Source: Liquorilactobacillus ghanensis DSM 18630
Lineage (GTDB): Bacteria; Bacillota; Bacilli; Lactobacillales; Lactobacillaceae
Direction of reading: 5' to 3'
Length of the DNA: 64,000 nucleotides
Assembly: GCF_001435235.1 (NCBI RefSeq)
Contig: NZ_AZGB01000016.1
Location: 186,001-250,000 of the forward strand
The notes below the pieces were generated by a model. That model was not told the origin of the DNA, did no database searches, and saw only the letters and a list, made by a program, of their open reading frames with translations. Made by a program: the position numbers and the translations under genes. This document shows positions 8,109 through 15,311 of the stretch, piece after piece (positions within the stretch are counted from its first letter, which is position 1; each line of letters starts with the position of its first letter).

Positions 8109-8657
8109 TTAACTAATTTTTGAAGGAGTCAGGATTAAATCAACGGGCTTGTCCCAACTGTCTGCCAGGAAGTCAGCGATCTGTTGTTCAGGGAACACCA
8201 GTGAAATTGATTTTCCGGGATAGTTAGATAAAGTACGGTCGTAAAATCCAGCACCATAGCCGACACGATAGCCGGTGGGAGTGAAGGCAACTCCTGGAAC
8301 TAATAAAAGTTGAAGTTGTTTAATGTCAACAGCTTGATCAAGGCTGGCTGTAGGTTCCCAAATTCCAAAACGAGTTTTTTCCAGTTGCTGTGGATCATAA
8401 GCCAGCCATTTTAGTTCGCGATGGATTGTTTTGGGAATGTAGACTTGCTTGCCTTGAGTTAGAGCCTTTTTGATAATCGGCAAAGTATTAATTTCATGGG
8501 ACATGCTCATAGTAATCCCGATTGACTCGGCTTTTTGCCAAGCTGATAAGTCATAGAGTTGGTGATAAAGCAGTTGCTCTTGCTGTAATTTTTGTGTGGG
8601 ATCTTTTTGCTTCAATTGCTGCAGAACTTGTTGGCGAATTTGTTTTTTGGTGGTAAT
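8109..8657 (-). CDS. 5-formyltetrahydrofolate cyclo-ligase, apparent ATT start
   Basis: ATP-dependent conversion of 5-formyl-THF to 5,10-methenyl-THF in folate metabolism. The C-terminal family signature is clear: LLVPGVAFTPTGYRVGYGAGFYDR. No ATG, GTG or TTG gives the full N-terminus. The first TTG (8613-8615) has no ribosome binding site and would cut off the basic, ATP-binding N-terminal helix. An in-frame ATT at 8655-8657, with AGAGGT 7 nt upstream, gives a complete 182-residue protein beginning MTTKKQIRQQVLQQL, as expected for the family. ATT is a rare but known start codon (infC). A sequencing error of ATG to ATT is the alternative. Confidence 0.85.
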   Translation of the reverse strand: MTTKKQIRQQVLQQLKQKDPTQKLQQEQLLYHQLYDLSAWQKAESIGITMSMSHEINTLPIIKKALTQGKQVYIPKTIHRELKWLAYDPQQLEKTRFGIWEPTASLDQAVDIKQLQLLLVPGVAFTPTGYRVGYGAGFYDRTLSNYPGKSISLVFPEQQIADFLADSWDKPVDLILTPSKIS

Positions 8658-8773
8658 AGTTAAAACCTCTTTTCAAAGAAACTTATTATTCTTATTAAAG
8701 CACGGAATATAATCAGTGTGAATTGATATAGTCAATTTTGTTGTGAAATAAAAAAATATGAGTTAGTCAAAGG

Positions 8774-8804
8774 AATCAGCCGCCAGCTGGCAGCTGATTT
8801 TTTT
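8774..8804 (+). terminator. Intrinsic terminator with no obvious upstream gene
   Basis: AATCAGC (8774-8780) pairs with GCTGATT (8793-8799), with a GCCA/TGGC inner stem, and is followed by seven T on the plus strand. The only DNA upstream on the plus strand back to 8088 is the cyclo-ligase gene (minus) and its promoter region. It may end a short unannotated or antisense RNA. The rest of 8658-8973 holds the divergent promoter region and the LytTR repeats; no other gene is seen. Confidence 0.7.
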
Positions 8805-8906
8805 GTGCATAATTTTAAAAGCAAAGAATGAATTGCTAATTGGTAGTCATTGCAGTCAGCCGGTTTAATTTAGTACGTGACCAATTGTTGTTGAAAATTA
8901 ACCGAA

Positions 8907-8938
8907 TAGCTAAATTTGATAGTTTTTTAGCTAATTTT
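8907..8938 (+). promoter_or_regulatory. Direct repeats with 21-bp period, candidate LytTR binding site
   Basis: TAGCTAAATTT (8907-8917) and TAGCTAATTTT (8928-8938) start exactly 21 bp apart, i.e. two helical turns. LytTR-domain regulators are known to bind imperfect direct repeats of about 9 bp spaced by about 12 bp. The site is 36 bp upstream of the LytTR gene start, so autoregulation is likely. Confidence 0.6.
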
Positions 8939-8973
8939 CATTTAAGCTGATTTATGAAAGGGGGAGAAGTACA

Positions 8974-9417
8974 ATGCTAGTCAGGTTTAAATTTTCTGAA
9001 TTAATCAAGGAGCCATTTATTGCAATTCATGCTTCCAAACGGACAACTGAATTGACCAATTTAGCGGAGACGATTTCGCAGTTAGTGAATGAACAGGTAC
9101 TGATTGGTTATCAAACTGATCGGCGCAAAATCATTCCACTTTACCAGATTATCCGAGTTTATACTGAAAATAAACAAGTTTATTGCGAAACCACTGCTGC
9201 TGTTTATCGGATTAAACAGCGGATTTATCAAGTAAAAGCTATTTTGCCAACACAACTGTTTATCCAGCTTTCAAGCAGTGAAATTGTCAATTTTTTGCAG
9301 ATCAAGTATTTTTCATTGAGTAAAAGTGGTATTTACCAAGTTACTTTGAAAAATGGCAAACAAACTTTTACTTCACGTCGTTATGCCCAGAAAATTCGAA
9401 AGGAGTTACTAACATGA
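8974..9417 (+). CDS. LytTR-domain DNA-binding regulator
   Basis: A 147-residue protein made almost only of the LytTR fold. The beta-rich DNA-binding core is recognisable from KIIPLYQIIRVYTENKQVYCETT to the C-terminal SLSKSGIYQVTLKNGKQTFTSRRYAQKI. There is no receiver domain, so it is not a normal response regulator. It overlaps the following DUF3021 gene by 4 nt (ATGA). Such LytTR plus membrane-protein pairs (LytTR regulatory systems, e.g. HdrRM and BrsRM in streptococci) work by membrane-protein inhibition of the regulator. Start ATG has GAAAGGGGGAG upstream. Confidence 0.85.
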   Translation: MLVRFKFSELIKEPFIAIHASKRTTELTNLAETISQLVNEQVLIGYQTDRRKIIPLYQIIRVYTENKQVYCETTAAVYRIKQRIYQVKAILPTQLFIQLSSSEIVNFLQIKYFSLSKSGIYQVTLKNGKQTFTSRRYAQKIRKELLT

Positions 9418-9869
9418 AACGTCTGATTGAAAGAATTTTACAAGGAATTCCCCAAGGTGTGGTAATTGGTTTTTCAATTGCACTGGTATTTTCTTTTATC
9501 TACCGTGTTGATCACTTTGTCCCGTCGTCACCCGAATTTGTTGCTCAATTTTCATCGAATACCGTAGCGACGCTTATTTCAGCTTTGCTTTGGGCAGCAA
9601 TGGGGGGAGTCTTTTCTGGTGCCAGCCTGATTTTTGAAAAAGAAACATGGAGTATCACCCGGCAAACCATTTGGCATTTTATTATTACTTATCTTGTCTT
9701 TACTCCGTTAGCTGTTTTAGCTGGCTGGTTTCCTTGGAATTTGCCTTGGCTGGGTGGATTTACCTTGATTTTTATTGCAATGTACATCCTGCAGTGGATA
9801 ATTTATATGTTTATTGCTCGTCGACAGATTGAACAATTAAATCATTTGGTAAAAAGTAGAAAAAAATAA
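9414..9869 (+). CDS. DUF3021 family membrane protein, partner of the LytTR regulator
   Basis: The 151-residue protein has four predicted membrane helices (about residues 15-32, 45-68, 80-102 and 108-130) and a short basic tail ending KSRKK. This matches DUF3021 proteins, which are nearly always encoded next to a LytTR gene. The start overlaps the LytTR stop, so the pair is translationally coupled. The likely role is to hold or sense for the LytTR protein; the signal is unknown. Confidence 0.85.
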   Translation: MKRLIERILQGIPQGVVIGFSIALVFSFIYRVDHFVPSSPEFVAQFSSNTVATLISALLWAAMGGVFSGASLIFEKETWSITRQTIWHFIITYLVFTPLAVLAGWFPWNLPWLGGFTLIFIAMYILQWIIYMFIARRQIEQLNHLVKSRKK

Positions 9870-9877
9870 CCACCCTC

Positions 9878-9923
9878 AAAGCTGTTATCAGAGTTTAATT
9901 CCAACGTTGATAACTGCTTTTTT
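9878..9923 (+). terminator. Intrinsic terminator after the LytTR-DUF3021 operon
   Basis: AAAGCTGTTATCA (about 9878-9890) pairs with TGATAACTGCTTT (about 9908-9920) with one mismatch, followed by a T-run. Confidence 0.75.
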
Positions 9924-10043
9924 ATTTGCAGAAATTTGTTCAGTTTTGGACAAGGATATTTTAGAAAAAAGCAAGAATTTTAGGACGCAATTGCGTTATA
10001 ATTACGGTAGATTCTAAATACAACATAGTTTGGAAGTGGTTTT

Positions 10044-10604
10044 GTGAAATTAGTAGCAATTGTTGGCTCAAATAACCAGGTCTCTTATAATCGATTATTG
10101 ATTGAATTCATTGCGAAACATTACCCTAAGTTTCATTTGGAAAAACTTGAAGTACGTGAATTACCGCTTTTTAATGAAGACATTGCTGGGGTTACTCCAG
10201 CAGTTGTCGAGAAATGGACGAAAAAAATCAACAAAAGTGATGGAATAATTATTGCCTGTCCAGAATATAATCATTCAGTAACCGCGGCATTAAAAAATGC
10301 AATTGAATGGATGTCATACCAAGTTCATCCCTTAAAGCAAAAACCCATAATGATACTTGGGGCTTCAACTTATCCGCAAGGTTCTTCACGAGCACAGCTG
10401 CATTTACGACAGATTCTGAACTCACCAGGAGTAGATGCTAATGTGTTTCAAGGACAAGAGTTTTTATTAGGACAAGCTAAAACGGCTTTTGATCAGTCAA
10501 ATGAAATCAGTGATCCGAAGACGGTTAGTTTTTTGGATGACTGTCTGCAAGCTTTTGCTGTCTTTGTAAAGAAAGTCAAAAGAGGTAATAAAGGGGGAAA
10601 ATAA
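10044..10604 (+). CDS. NAD(P)H-dependent FMN reductase family protein
   Basis: A 186-residue flavodoxin-fold protein. The N-terminal phosphate-binding loop is GSNNQVSYNR (residues 8-17), and the family motif PEYNHSVTAALKNAIEW lies in the middle, followed by GASTYPQGSSRAQ. It probably passes electrons from NAD(P)H to flavin or quinone-type acceptors in the cytoplasm. Start is GTG with GGAAGTGG upstream. It is one base from the next gene, which is a longer paralogue, and apbE follows, so the three form one operon. Confidence 0.85.
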   Translation: MKLVAIVGSNNQVSYNRLLIEFIAKHYPKFHLEKLEVRELPLFNEDIAGVTPAVVEKWTKKINKSDGIIIACPEYNHSVTAALKNAIEWMSYQVHPLKQKPIMILGASTYPQGSSRAQLHLRQILNSPGVDANVFQGQEFLLGQAKTAFDQSNEISDPKTVSFLDDCLQAFAVFVKKVKRGNKGGK

Positions 10605-10605
10605 A

Positions 10606-11763
10606 GTGAAATTAGCTGCTATCGTTGGGACAAATGCTTCCCATTCTTATAATCGGCAACTACTGCAGTATATGCAACGGCATTTTGCTGATTTAGCGCA
10701 AATTGAAGTTTTAGAAATTAATCAATTGCCATTATTTCAAAAAAGCTTACCACGAGATCAGCAATCAGCTGTTTGGAGTTTTAAGCAAGCAATAAAAACG
10801 GCTGATGGGGTAATTTTTTCGTCACCGGAATATGATCACAGCATTCCTGCAGCGTTGAAAAGTGCAATTGAATGGCTGTCTTATCATTGTGAATTATTAG
10901 ATAATAAACCTACCATGATCGTGGGAGCTTCTTATGGTCCGCAAGGTTCAGCCAGAGCGCAAGAACATTTACGGCAGATTTTAGCATCACCTGATCTGAA
11001 CGCAGCTGTTTTGTCAGGAAATGAGTTCTTACTGGGAAATGTAGCAACTGTTTTTAATGAACAAGGTGAGCTAACTGACAAAGCAGCTGTTGCAGAATTA
11101 GAGAAATACTTTACTAATTTTGTCAGCTTTACCAAATTATTAAATCAGCGTTCGCCACAGGCAGCCTTGATGGCTATTAAGCAGCCATTGATCAGTGAAG
11201 CATTTGTTCAATTTCCAACCGGCAAGTTAAGTTTACAACAGATACAGCAGATTTTCAGTACGATGCCATTTGAAGTTGACTTTATTGATGCGACTGATCA
11301 TTTTAGTTGGTTTTCTGACAAAGCTGAACGAGTACATGTTCGTTCAGTCAATTCATTGGGCGAAACGGTTCAAGAGTGTCATCCACCATTAGCAGTTCCG
11401 GCAGTTGAAAAGATTATTTCTTCATTTAAATCAGGTGAAAAGAATTTGGTTGAACGTTGCTTGACGTTGCAGGGACATAAAATCTTGATTCGTTACTATG
11501 CAATTCGCGATGTTAACGGTCATTATTTGGGGACAATGGAATTTACCGGAAATGTCGATCATTTGTATGAGCTTTTTAAAAATGGCAGTTTTGCTGCTGA
11601 TGTAACTACCGGTGCTTCTAAAAAAGCGGCCGACTCAACAGACTCAACTGATGCAGCAACAGGAGCTTCACAGCTGGATACAGCAGCTTCTGCTCAGCCA
11701 ACGACATCAACAGCACCGGCTGCTCCTGATACAACAACGGGTGCTTCACAGCATCAAGAATAA
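10606..11763 (+). CDS. FMN-reductase / PAS fusion with a tail of three flavinylation motifs
   Basis: Residues 1-180 are an FMN-reductase domain (GTNASHSYNR loop, PEYDHS at 74-79), a close paralogue of the previous gene. Residues about 208-322 are a PAS domain of the type found with DUF438. The last 60 residues are a Ser/Thr/Ala-rich linker with three copies of DxxTGAS: 332-338 (DVTTGAS), 349-355 (DAATGAS) and 375-381 (DTTTGAS). This is the consensus at which ApbE attaches FMN through a phosphoester to the last Ser/Thr, and apbE is the next gene. No signal peptide is present, so covalent flavins would be cytoplasmic. Start is GTG with AAGGGGG upstream. Confidence 0.85.
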   Translation: MKLAAIVGTNASHSYNRQLLQYMQRHFADLAQIEVLEINQLPLFQKSLPRDQQSAVWSFKQAIKTADGVIFSSPEYDHSIPAALKSAIEWLSYHCELLDNKPTMIVGASYGPQGSARAQEHLRQILASPDLNAAVLSGNEFLLGNVATVFNEQGELTDKAAVAELEKYFTNFVSFTKLLNQRSPQAALMAIKQPLISEAFVQFPTGKLSLQQIQQIFSTMPFEVDFIDATDHFSWFSDKAERVHVRSVNSLGETVQECHPPLAVPAVEKIISSFKSGEKNLVERCLTLQGHKILIRYYAIRDVNGHYLGTMEFTGNVDHLYELFKNGSFAADVTTGASKKAADSTDSTDAATGASQLDTAASAQPTTSTAPAAPDTTTGASQHQE

Positions 11764-11783
11764 AAGCAAAATTGAGATTTGAA

Positions 11784-12722
11784 ATGATTAAAAATATTGC
11801 AGCGCAAAAATTAACCCAAACAAAATACGGTTTAGGAACGTTAAACACCTTAACAATTTTCGGGACAGTGAATCAGTTCATCCTTGAGCGATCATTTGAA
11901 CTCTTGGCTTGGTATGAAGATTTATTGACAATTAATCGAGCACAGTCGCAAGTTTTGGCAATTAGCATGGCAGCAGGGAAAAAGCCTGTTCAAGTTAGTG
12001 AACCGGTTTATCAATTAATTAAAATGGCAGTTACGGCTAGTCAGGCTAATTTTGGCTTCAATGTTGCCATCGGTCCCCTAGTTAAATTATGGGATATTGG
12101 TTTTGATGATGCTCACGTACCATCAACAACTGAAATTCAACGTTGCTGTAAGCTAATTGATCCAACGCAGATTCAACTTGATGACCGTAACTTCAGTGTT
12201 TATTTGCCACAGCCGGGAATGAAACTGGATTTAGGTGGAATCGCCAAGGGTTACATCGCCGATCGAATTAAAGATTTATGGCAGGCATATGGAGTCAGCA
12301 CAGGAATTATTAATTTAGGTGGGAATGTTTTGCTGCTAGGAACAGCACCAACGCATACTGACGGACATTGGGTGGTTGGCGTACAAGATCCACGACAGCC
12401 GCGGGGGATAAATGTTGGTGAAGTTATTTTACCAGCCTGTTCAGCAGTGACTTCGGGAATTTATGAGCGCTCATTAAAACAAAATGGTCGTAGCTACCAT
12501 CATTTGTTAGATCCGCGAACCGGTTATCCTTTAGAAACTGACTTGGCAGGGGTAACAATTTTTGCTGAAAAATCAGTAGTGGCTGAAATTGAAGCTAAGC
12601 GCTTGTTTTTTGCTGGGCAGCCACTGCCAAATTGGCTACAGAGTCGTCCTGGTTTATTAGGAGCGGTTTTTGTTTATCAAGATGGTCGAGTTATTCCAGT
12701 AGGAGTTAAATTACGAAAATAA
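11784..12722 (+). CDS. apbE: FAD:protein FMN transferase (ApbE family)
   Basis: Transfers the FMN part of FAD to a Thr or Ser in target proteins. The family blocks are present: MKLDLGGIAKGYIAD in the middle, GGNVLLLG, and the C-terminal AVTSGIYERS and HHLLDPRTGYP. There is no lipobox or signal peptide, unlike many extracytoplasmic ApbE proteins, so it should act in the cytoplasm. Its obvious substrate is the neighbouring triple-motif protein. The ATG at 11784 is preferred to an upstream TTG at 11772; the ribosome binding site is weak, which may reflect coupling to the gene 20 bp upstream. Confidence 0.9.
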   Translation: MIKNIAAQKLTQTKYGLGTLNTLTIFGTVNQFILERSFELLAWYEDLLTINRAQSQVLAISMAAGKKPVQVSEPVYQLIKMAVTASQANFGFNVAIGPLVKLWDIGFDDAHVPSTTEIQRCCKLIDPTQIQLDDRNFSVYLPQPGMKLDLGGIAKGYIADRIKDLWQAYGVSTGIINLGGNVLLLGTAPTHTDGHWVVGVQDPRQPRGINVGEVILPACSAVTSGIYERSLKQNGRSYHHLLDPRTGYPLETDLAGVTIFAEKSVVAEIEAKRLFFAGQPLPNWLQSRPGLLGAVFVYQDGRVIPVGVKLRK

Positions 12723-12738
12723 AAGTTAATTTACGAAT

Positions 12739-12778
12739 AAAAGGCATTGTGTTGCAATAGGCAGCATAATGCTTTTTT
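12739..12778 (+). terminator. Intrinsic terminator after apbE
   Basis: AAAGGCATTGTG (from 12739) pairs with CATAATGCTTTT with a bulge, followed by T residues to 12778. Between here and the next promoter (12779-13009) only AT-rich sequence without a gene is seen. Confidence 0.65.
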
Positions 12779-13009
12779 GTAACTAAACCACTAATAAACA
12801 AAACTTAAAGATTATGGCGGCGATTGTTATGGAAGTTTTTCTCCTTAAATATTTGTTGAAGCATGATTAAGCATTAATTATAGTCTGTTTGAATTTGGAA
12901 AAAATGATGTTGTAGCACTTTTGCTGGTCAAAAAAGCATAATTCATAAAATAATTTTAAAGATTAAAGTATCGCAAAACTATATCCCAAAAATATAATAC
13001 AAAAAAAGC

Positions 13010-13038
13010 TTGACAAGAATAGCTGCAAGTATTAATAT
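13010..13038 (+). promoter_or_regulatory. Strong promoter of the MIP channel gene
   Basis: TTGACA (13010-13015), 17-bp spacer, TAATAT (13033-13038). The predicted start of transcription is near 13045, just before the inverted repeat at 13054. Confidence 0.75.
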
Positions 13039-13053
13039 ATCCGTTATTGCAAT

Positions 13054-13082
13054 CGTAACAAATGTTACCGTCATTTGTTACG
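13054..13082. promoter_or_regulatory. Perfect 11-bp inverted repeat downstream of the promoter, candidate operator
   Basis: CGTAACAAATG (13054-13064) and CATTTGTTACG (13072-13082) are exact reverse complements around a 7-nt centre. It lies about 10 bp after the expected transcription start and 43 bp before the gene. No T-run follows, so it is either a repressor site or a 5' stem in the mRNA. The cognate regulator is not next to it. Confidence 0.6.
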
Positions 13083-13124
13083 ACGCTCGTTTCTTAATAT
13101 AAGTAAGAAAGAGGAGAGATTTTG

Positions 13125-13859
13125 ATGGATTATGCTTTAACGACCCGTTTGGCAGCGGAGTTTTTTGGCACTGCAATTATGGTGGCCTTAGGAAACGGGT
13201 CAGTGGCGACTGTTGATTTGGAAAAAACTAAGGGCAGTCGCAGTGGTTGGATTGTTATTTCAGTTGGGTATGGTTTTGCCGTTATGATTCCAGCTTTGAT
13301 GTTTGGCAGCATTTCGGGAAACCATATTAATCCAGCTTTTACAGTTGGATTAGCTGCTGCCGGAATGTTTCCTTGGACAGAAGTTTTGCCGTACATAGTA
13401 GTACAATTTTTAGGAGCAATCGTTGGGCAATTAATTGTAGTTGCAGCCTTTAAGCCGCATTATGATTTAACTGCTGATACTGGTAAGGTGTTGGGAACTT
13501 TTGCGACATCAGATGCTACTAATCATTGGTTAAATGGTTTTATTAATGAGTTTTTGGGAACGTTTATTTTGGTTTTCGGTGCCTTGGGAATTACTAATTC
13601 ACCAGCATTTGCTAAAGGTAATCAACTTTCAGGTTTTATTGGTGTTGGATTGTTGGTAATGGTAATTGTTGCTTCATTCGGTGGACCAACCGGACCGGCT
13701 TTGAATCCAGCCCGTGATTTGGGACCGCGGTTATTGCATCAGGTGTTTCCGTTGAAGTATAAGGGAAATTCGAACTGGGGTTATGCTTGGGTTCCAGTAG
13801 TAGCTCCGATTTTAGCAGGAATTGCTGCTGCCAGTTTATTTAAAGCAGTTTTCCTGTGA
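13125..13859 (+). CDS. MIP/aquaporin family channel (glycerol facilitator or lactate channel type)
   Basis: A six-helix channel of 244 residues with both pore-forming NPA motifs: NHINPAFT and LNPARDLGPR. The aspartate after the second NPA box (NPARD) is typical of glycerol-facilitator-type members rather than pure water channels. Lactobacillus homologues carry glycerol, water, or lactic acid (LarD); the substrate cannot be decided here. ATG at 13125 has AGAGGAGAG upstream; the TTG one codon earlier is less likely. It is a single-gene unit with its own promoter, operator-like repeat and terminator. Confidence 0.85.
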   Translation: MDYALTTRLAAEFFGTAIMVALGNGSVATVDLEKTKGSRSGWIVISVGYGFAVMIPALMFGSISGNHINPAFTVGLAAAGMFPWTEVLPYIVVQFLGAIVGQLIVVAAFKPHYDLTADTGKVLGTFATSDATNHWLNGFINEFLGTFILVFGALGITNSPAFAKGNQLSGFIGVGLLVMVIVASFGGPTGPALNPARDLGPRLLHQVFPLKYKGNSNWGYAWVPVVAPILAGIAAASLFKAVFL

Positions 13860-13908
13860 TTTAAAAGATTTGATTAGAAGAAACGACAAATTGCAATGTA
13901 TTATGAAA

Positions 13909-13952
13909 CAGCTTAGCTTCAACTGAGATTATTGAAGTTAAGCTGCTTTTTT
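13909..13952 (+). terminator. Intrinsic terminator after the MIP channel
   Basis: CAGCTTAGCTTCAA (13909-13922) pairs with TTGAAGTTAAGCTG (13932-13945) with one G-U pair, followed by CTTTTTT. Confidence 0.9.
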
Positions 13953-14097
13953 GTGCTTAAATTATGCCTAAAGCAAAGTGCTATAATTAGCGATTAAACA
14001 AAATTTACAGCAAGAACGGTCAGTTTATGTTTTAATAAACTTGAAATTAGTGATCAGCCTTAAAAATCTGGATTTATTTTTAAAGGAGAGGAATACG

Positions 14098-14625
14098 ATG
14101 TTTTATCGAGCAAATTATCAATCGCCTTTAGGTAAAATAGTTCTACTCAGTGATCATCAGGCACTTTATGGAGTATGGTTTGAACAACAGCGACATTTTG
14201 GAGCTAATTATAACTTGGATGCAGCCAGTTCAAGTGTACCGCGGATTTTGGAACAAACGCAGCAGTGGTTAGATGCATATTTTGCTGGTCAACGACCAAC
14301 GTCAACTAAATTAGTAGTAAAGTTAATGGGAACGATTTTTCAACGGCAGGTTTGGACACTCATTCAGCAAGTTCCTTATGGAAAGTGCTGGAGTTATCAG
14401 CAGTTGGCTGTTAAATTACAGCAGCGCTATGGACATAAGACTGCACCGCGGGCAATTGGAAATGCAGTCGGCCGCAACCCCTTGTCAGTGATTATTCCGT
14501 GCCATCGAATAGTTGCCAGTAATGGTAATTTAACTGGTTATGCAGGTGGTTTAGAGAAAAAAAGAGCTTTATTAGCTTTAGAAGGTTGGAATCAACAATT
14601 ACTGCAACAAGATCGAATTTATTAA
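14098..14625 (+). CDS. ogt: Methylated-DNA-[protein]-cysteine S-methyltransferase
   Basis: Suicide repair enzyme that moves the methyl group of O6-methylguanine to its own cysteine. The active-site motif is NPLSVIIPCHRIV, and the helix-turn-helix YGKCWSYQQLA precedes it. The ATG at 14098 has AAAGGAGAGG upstream; the open frame continues 19 codons upstream but without a binding site. At 175 residues it is the short Ogt form without the AdaA/AdaB regulatory part. The next gene is a predicted alkyl-base glycosylase, so the pair looks like an alkylation-repair unit. Confidence 0.9.
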   Translation: MFYRANYQSPLGKIVLLSDHQALYGVWFEQQRHFGANYNLDAASSSVPRILEQTQQWLDAYFAGQRPTSTKLVVKLMGTIFQRQVWTLIQQVPYGKCWSYQQLAVKLQQRYGHKTAPRAIGNAVGRNPLSVIIPCHRIVASNGNLTGYAGGLEKKRALLALEGWNQQLLQQDRIY

Positions 14626-14642
14626 TGCAGGTGCATTTTAAG

Positions 14643-15311
14643 ATGAAAAGGAAATTAACAAAGGAATTAATAACTGAAATTTATCAAATTTTGTTAACTG
14701 AAATGGGTCCACAAGGTTGGTGGCCAGCCGATAGTAAGCCAGAAATTATCTTGGGAGCGATTTTAGTTCAAAATACAAATTGGCGCAATGTAGATCGTTC
14801 ATTGAAAAACTTACGGCAAGCGAGCAATTTTGAACCAGCAAAAATTTTGCAATTATCATCAGCGGCATTGATGGAATTGATTCGTCCAAGTGGGTTTTAT
14901 CGTCAAAAAGCCGCAACTATTCACAATGTTTTTAAATGGTTAGATCGCTATCAGTGGAATTACTCAAAAATTACCACTCAGTTTGGAACCAAATTACGTG
15001 CAAGATTGCTGCACTTGAACGGTGTTGGTAATGAAACGGCTGATGTCTTTTTAGTTTATATTTTTGATCAACCGGTTTTTATTGCCGATAACTATGCTCG
15101 AAAATTATTTGTTTATTTAGGTTATCCGGCCGCAACATATCAGCAACTACAGCAACAGATTAAGTTACCGGCTGCTTTTACTTATCAGGATGCTCAAGAA
15201 TTACATGGACTATTGGATGAATTTGGTAAAAATTGGTTGAAAAGTCGAGCTCAGTTTGAACAAAGTTTTTTGGCTCAGCGGTTAAAATCAATCGCTGGTA
15301 ATATAATTTAG
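14643..15311 (+). CDS. HhH-GPD base-excision glycosylase without an iron-sulfur cluster, MagIII-like
   Basis: The 222-residue protein has the endonuclease III fold. The helix-hairpin-helix is LLHLNGVGNETADVFL and the catalytic aspartate is in VFIADNYARK. The lysine that defines bifunctional endonuclease III (GVGRKTA) is a glutamate here (GVGNETA). The C-terminal four-cysteine cluster is absent; there is no cysteine in the protein at all. These traits match the monofunctional 3-methyladenine glycosylase MagIII group. It starts 17 nt after ogt, and the ATG at 14643 with AGGTG upstream is preferred. It ends with a 24-nt convergent overlap with the next gene. Confidence 0.8.
   Translation: MKRKLTKELITEIYQILLTEMGPQGWWPADSKPEIILGAILVQNTNWRNVDRSLKNLRQASNFEPAKILQLSSAALMELIRPSGFYRQKAATIHNVFKWLDRYQWNYSKITTQFGTKLRARLLHLNGVGNETADVFLVYIFDQPVFIADNYARKLFVYLGYPAATYQQLQQQIKLPAAFTYQDAQELHGLLDEFGKNWLKSRAQFEQSFLAQRLKSIAGNII

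Noticed and set aside
11587-11763. Low-complexity Ser/Thr/Ala tail read as a mere linker or wall-spanning region
   Set aside because: The protein has no signal peptide or LPXTG motif, and the three DxxTGAS copies next to apbE explain the composition better.
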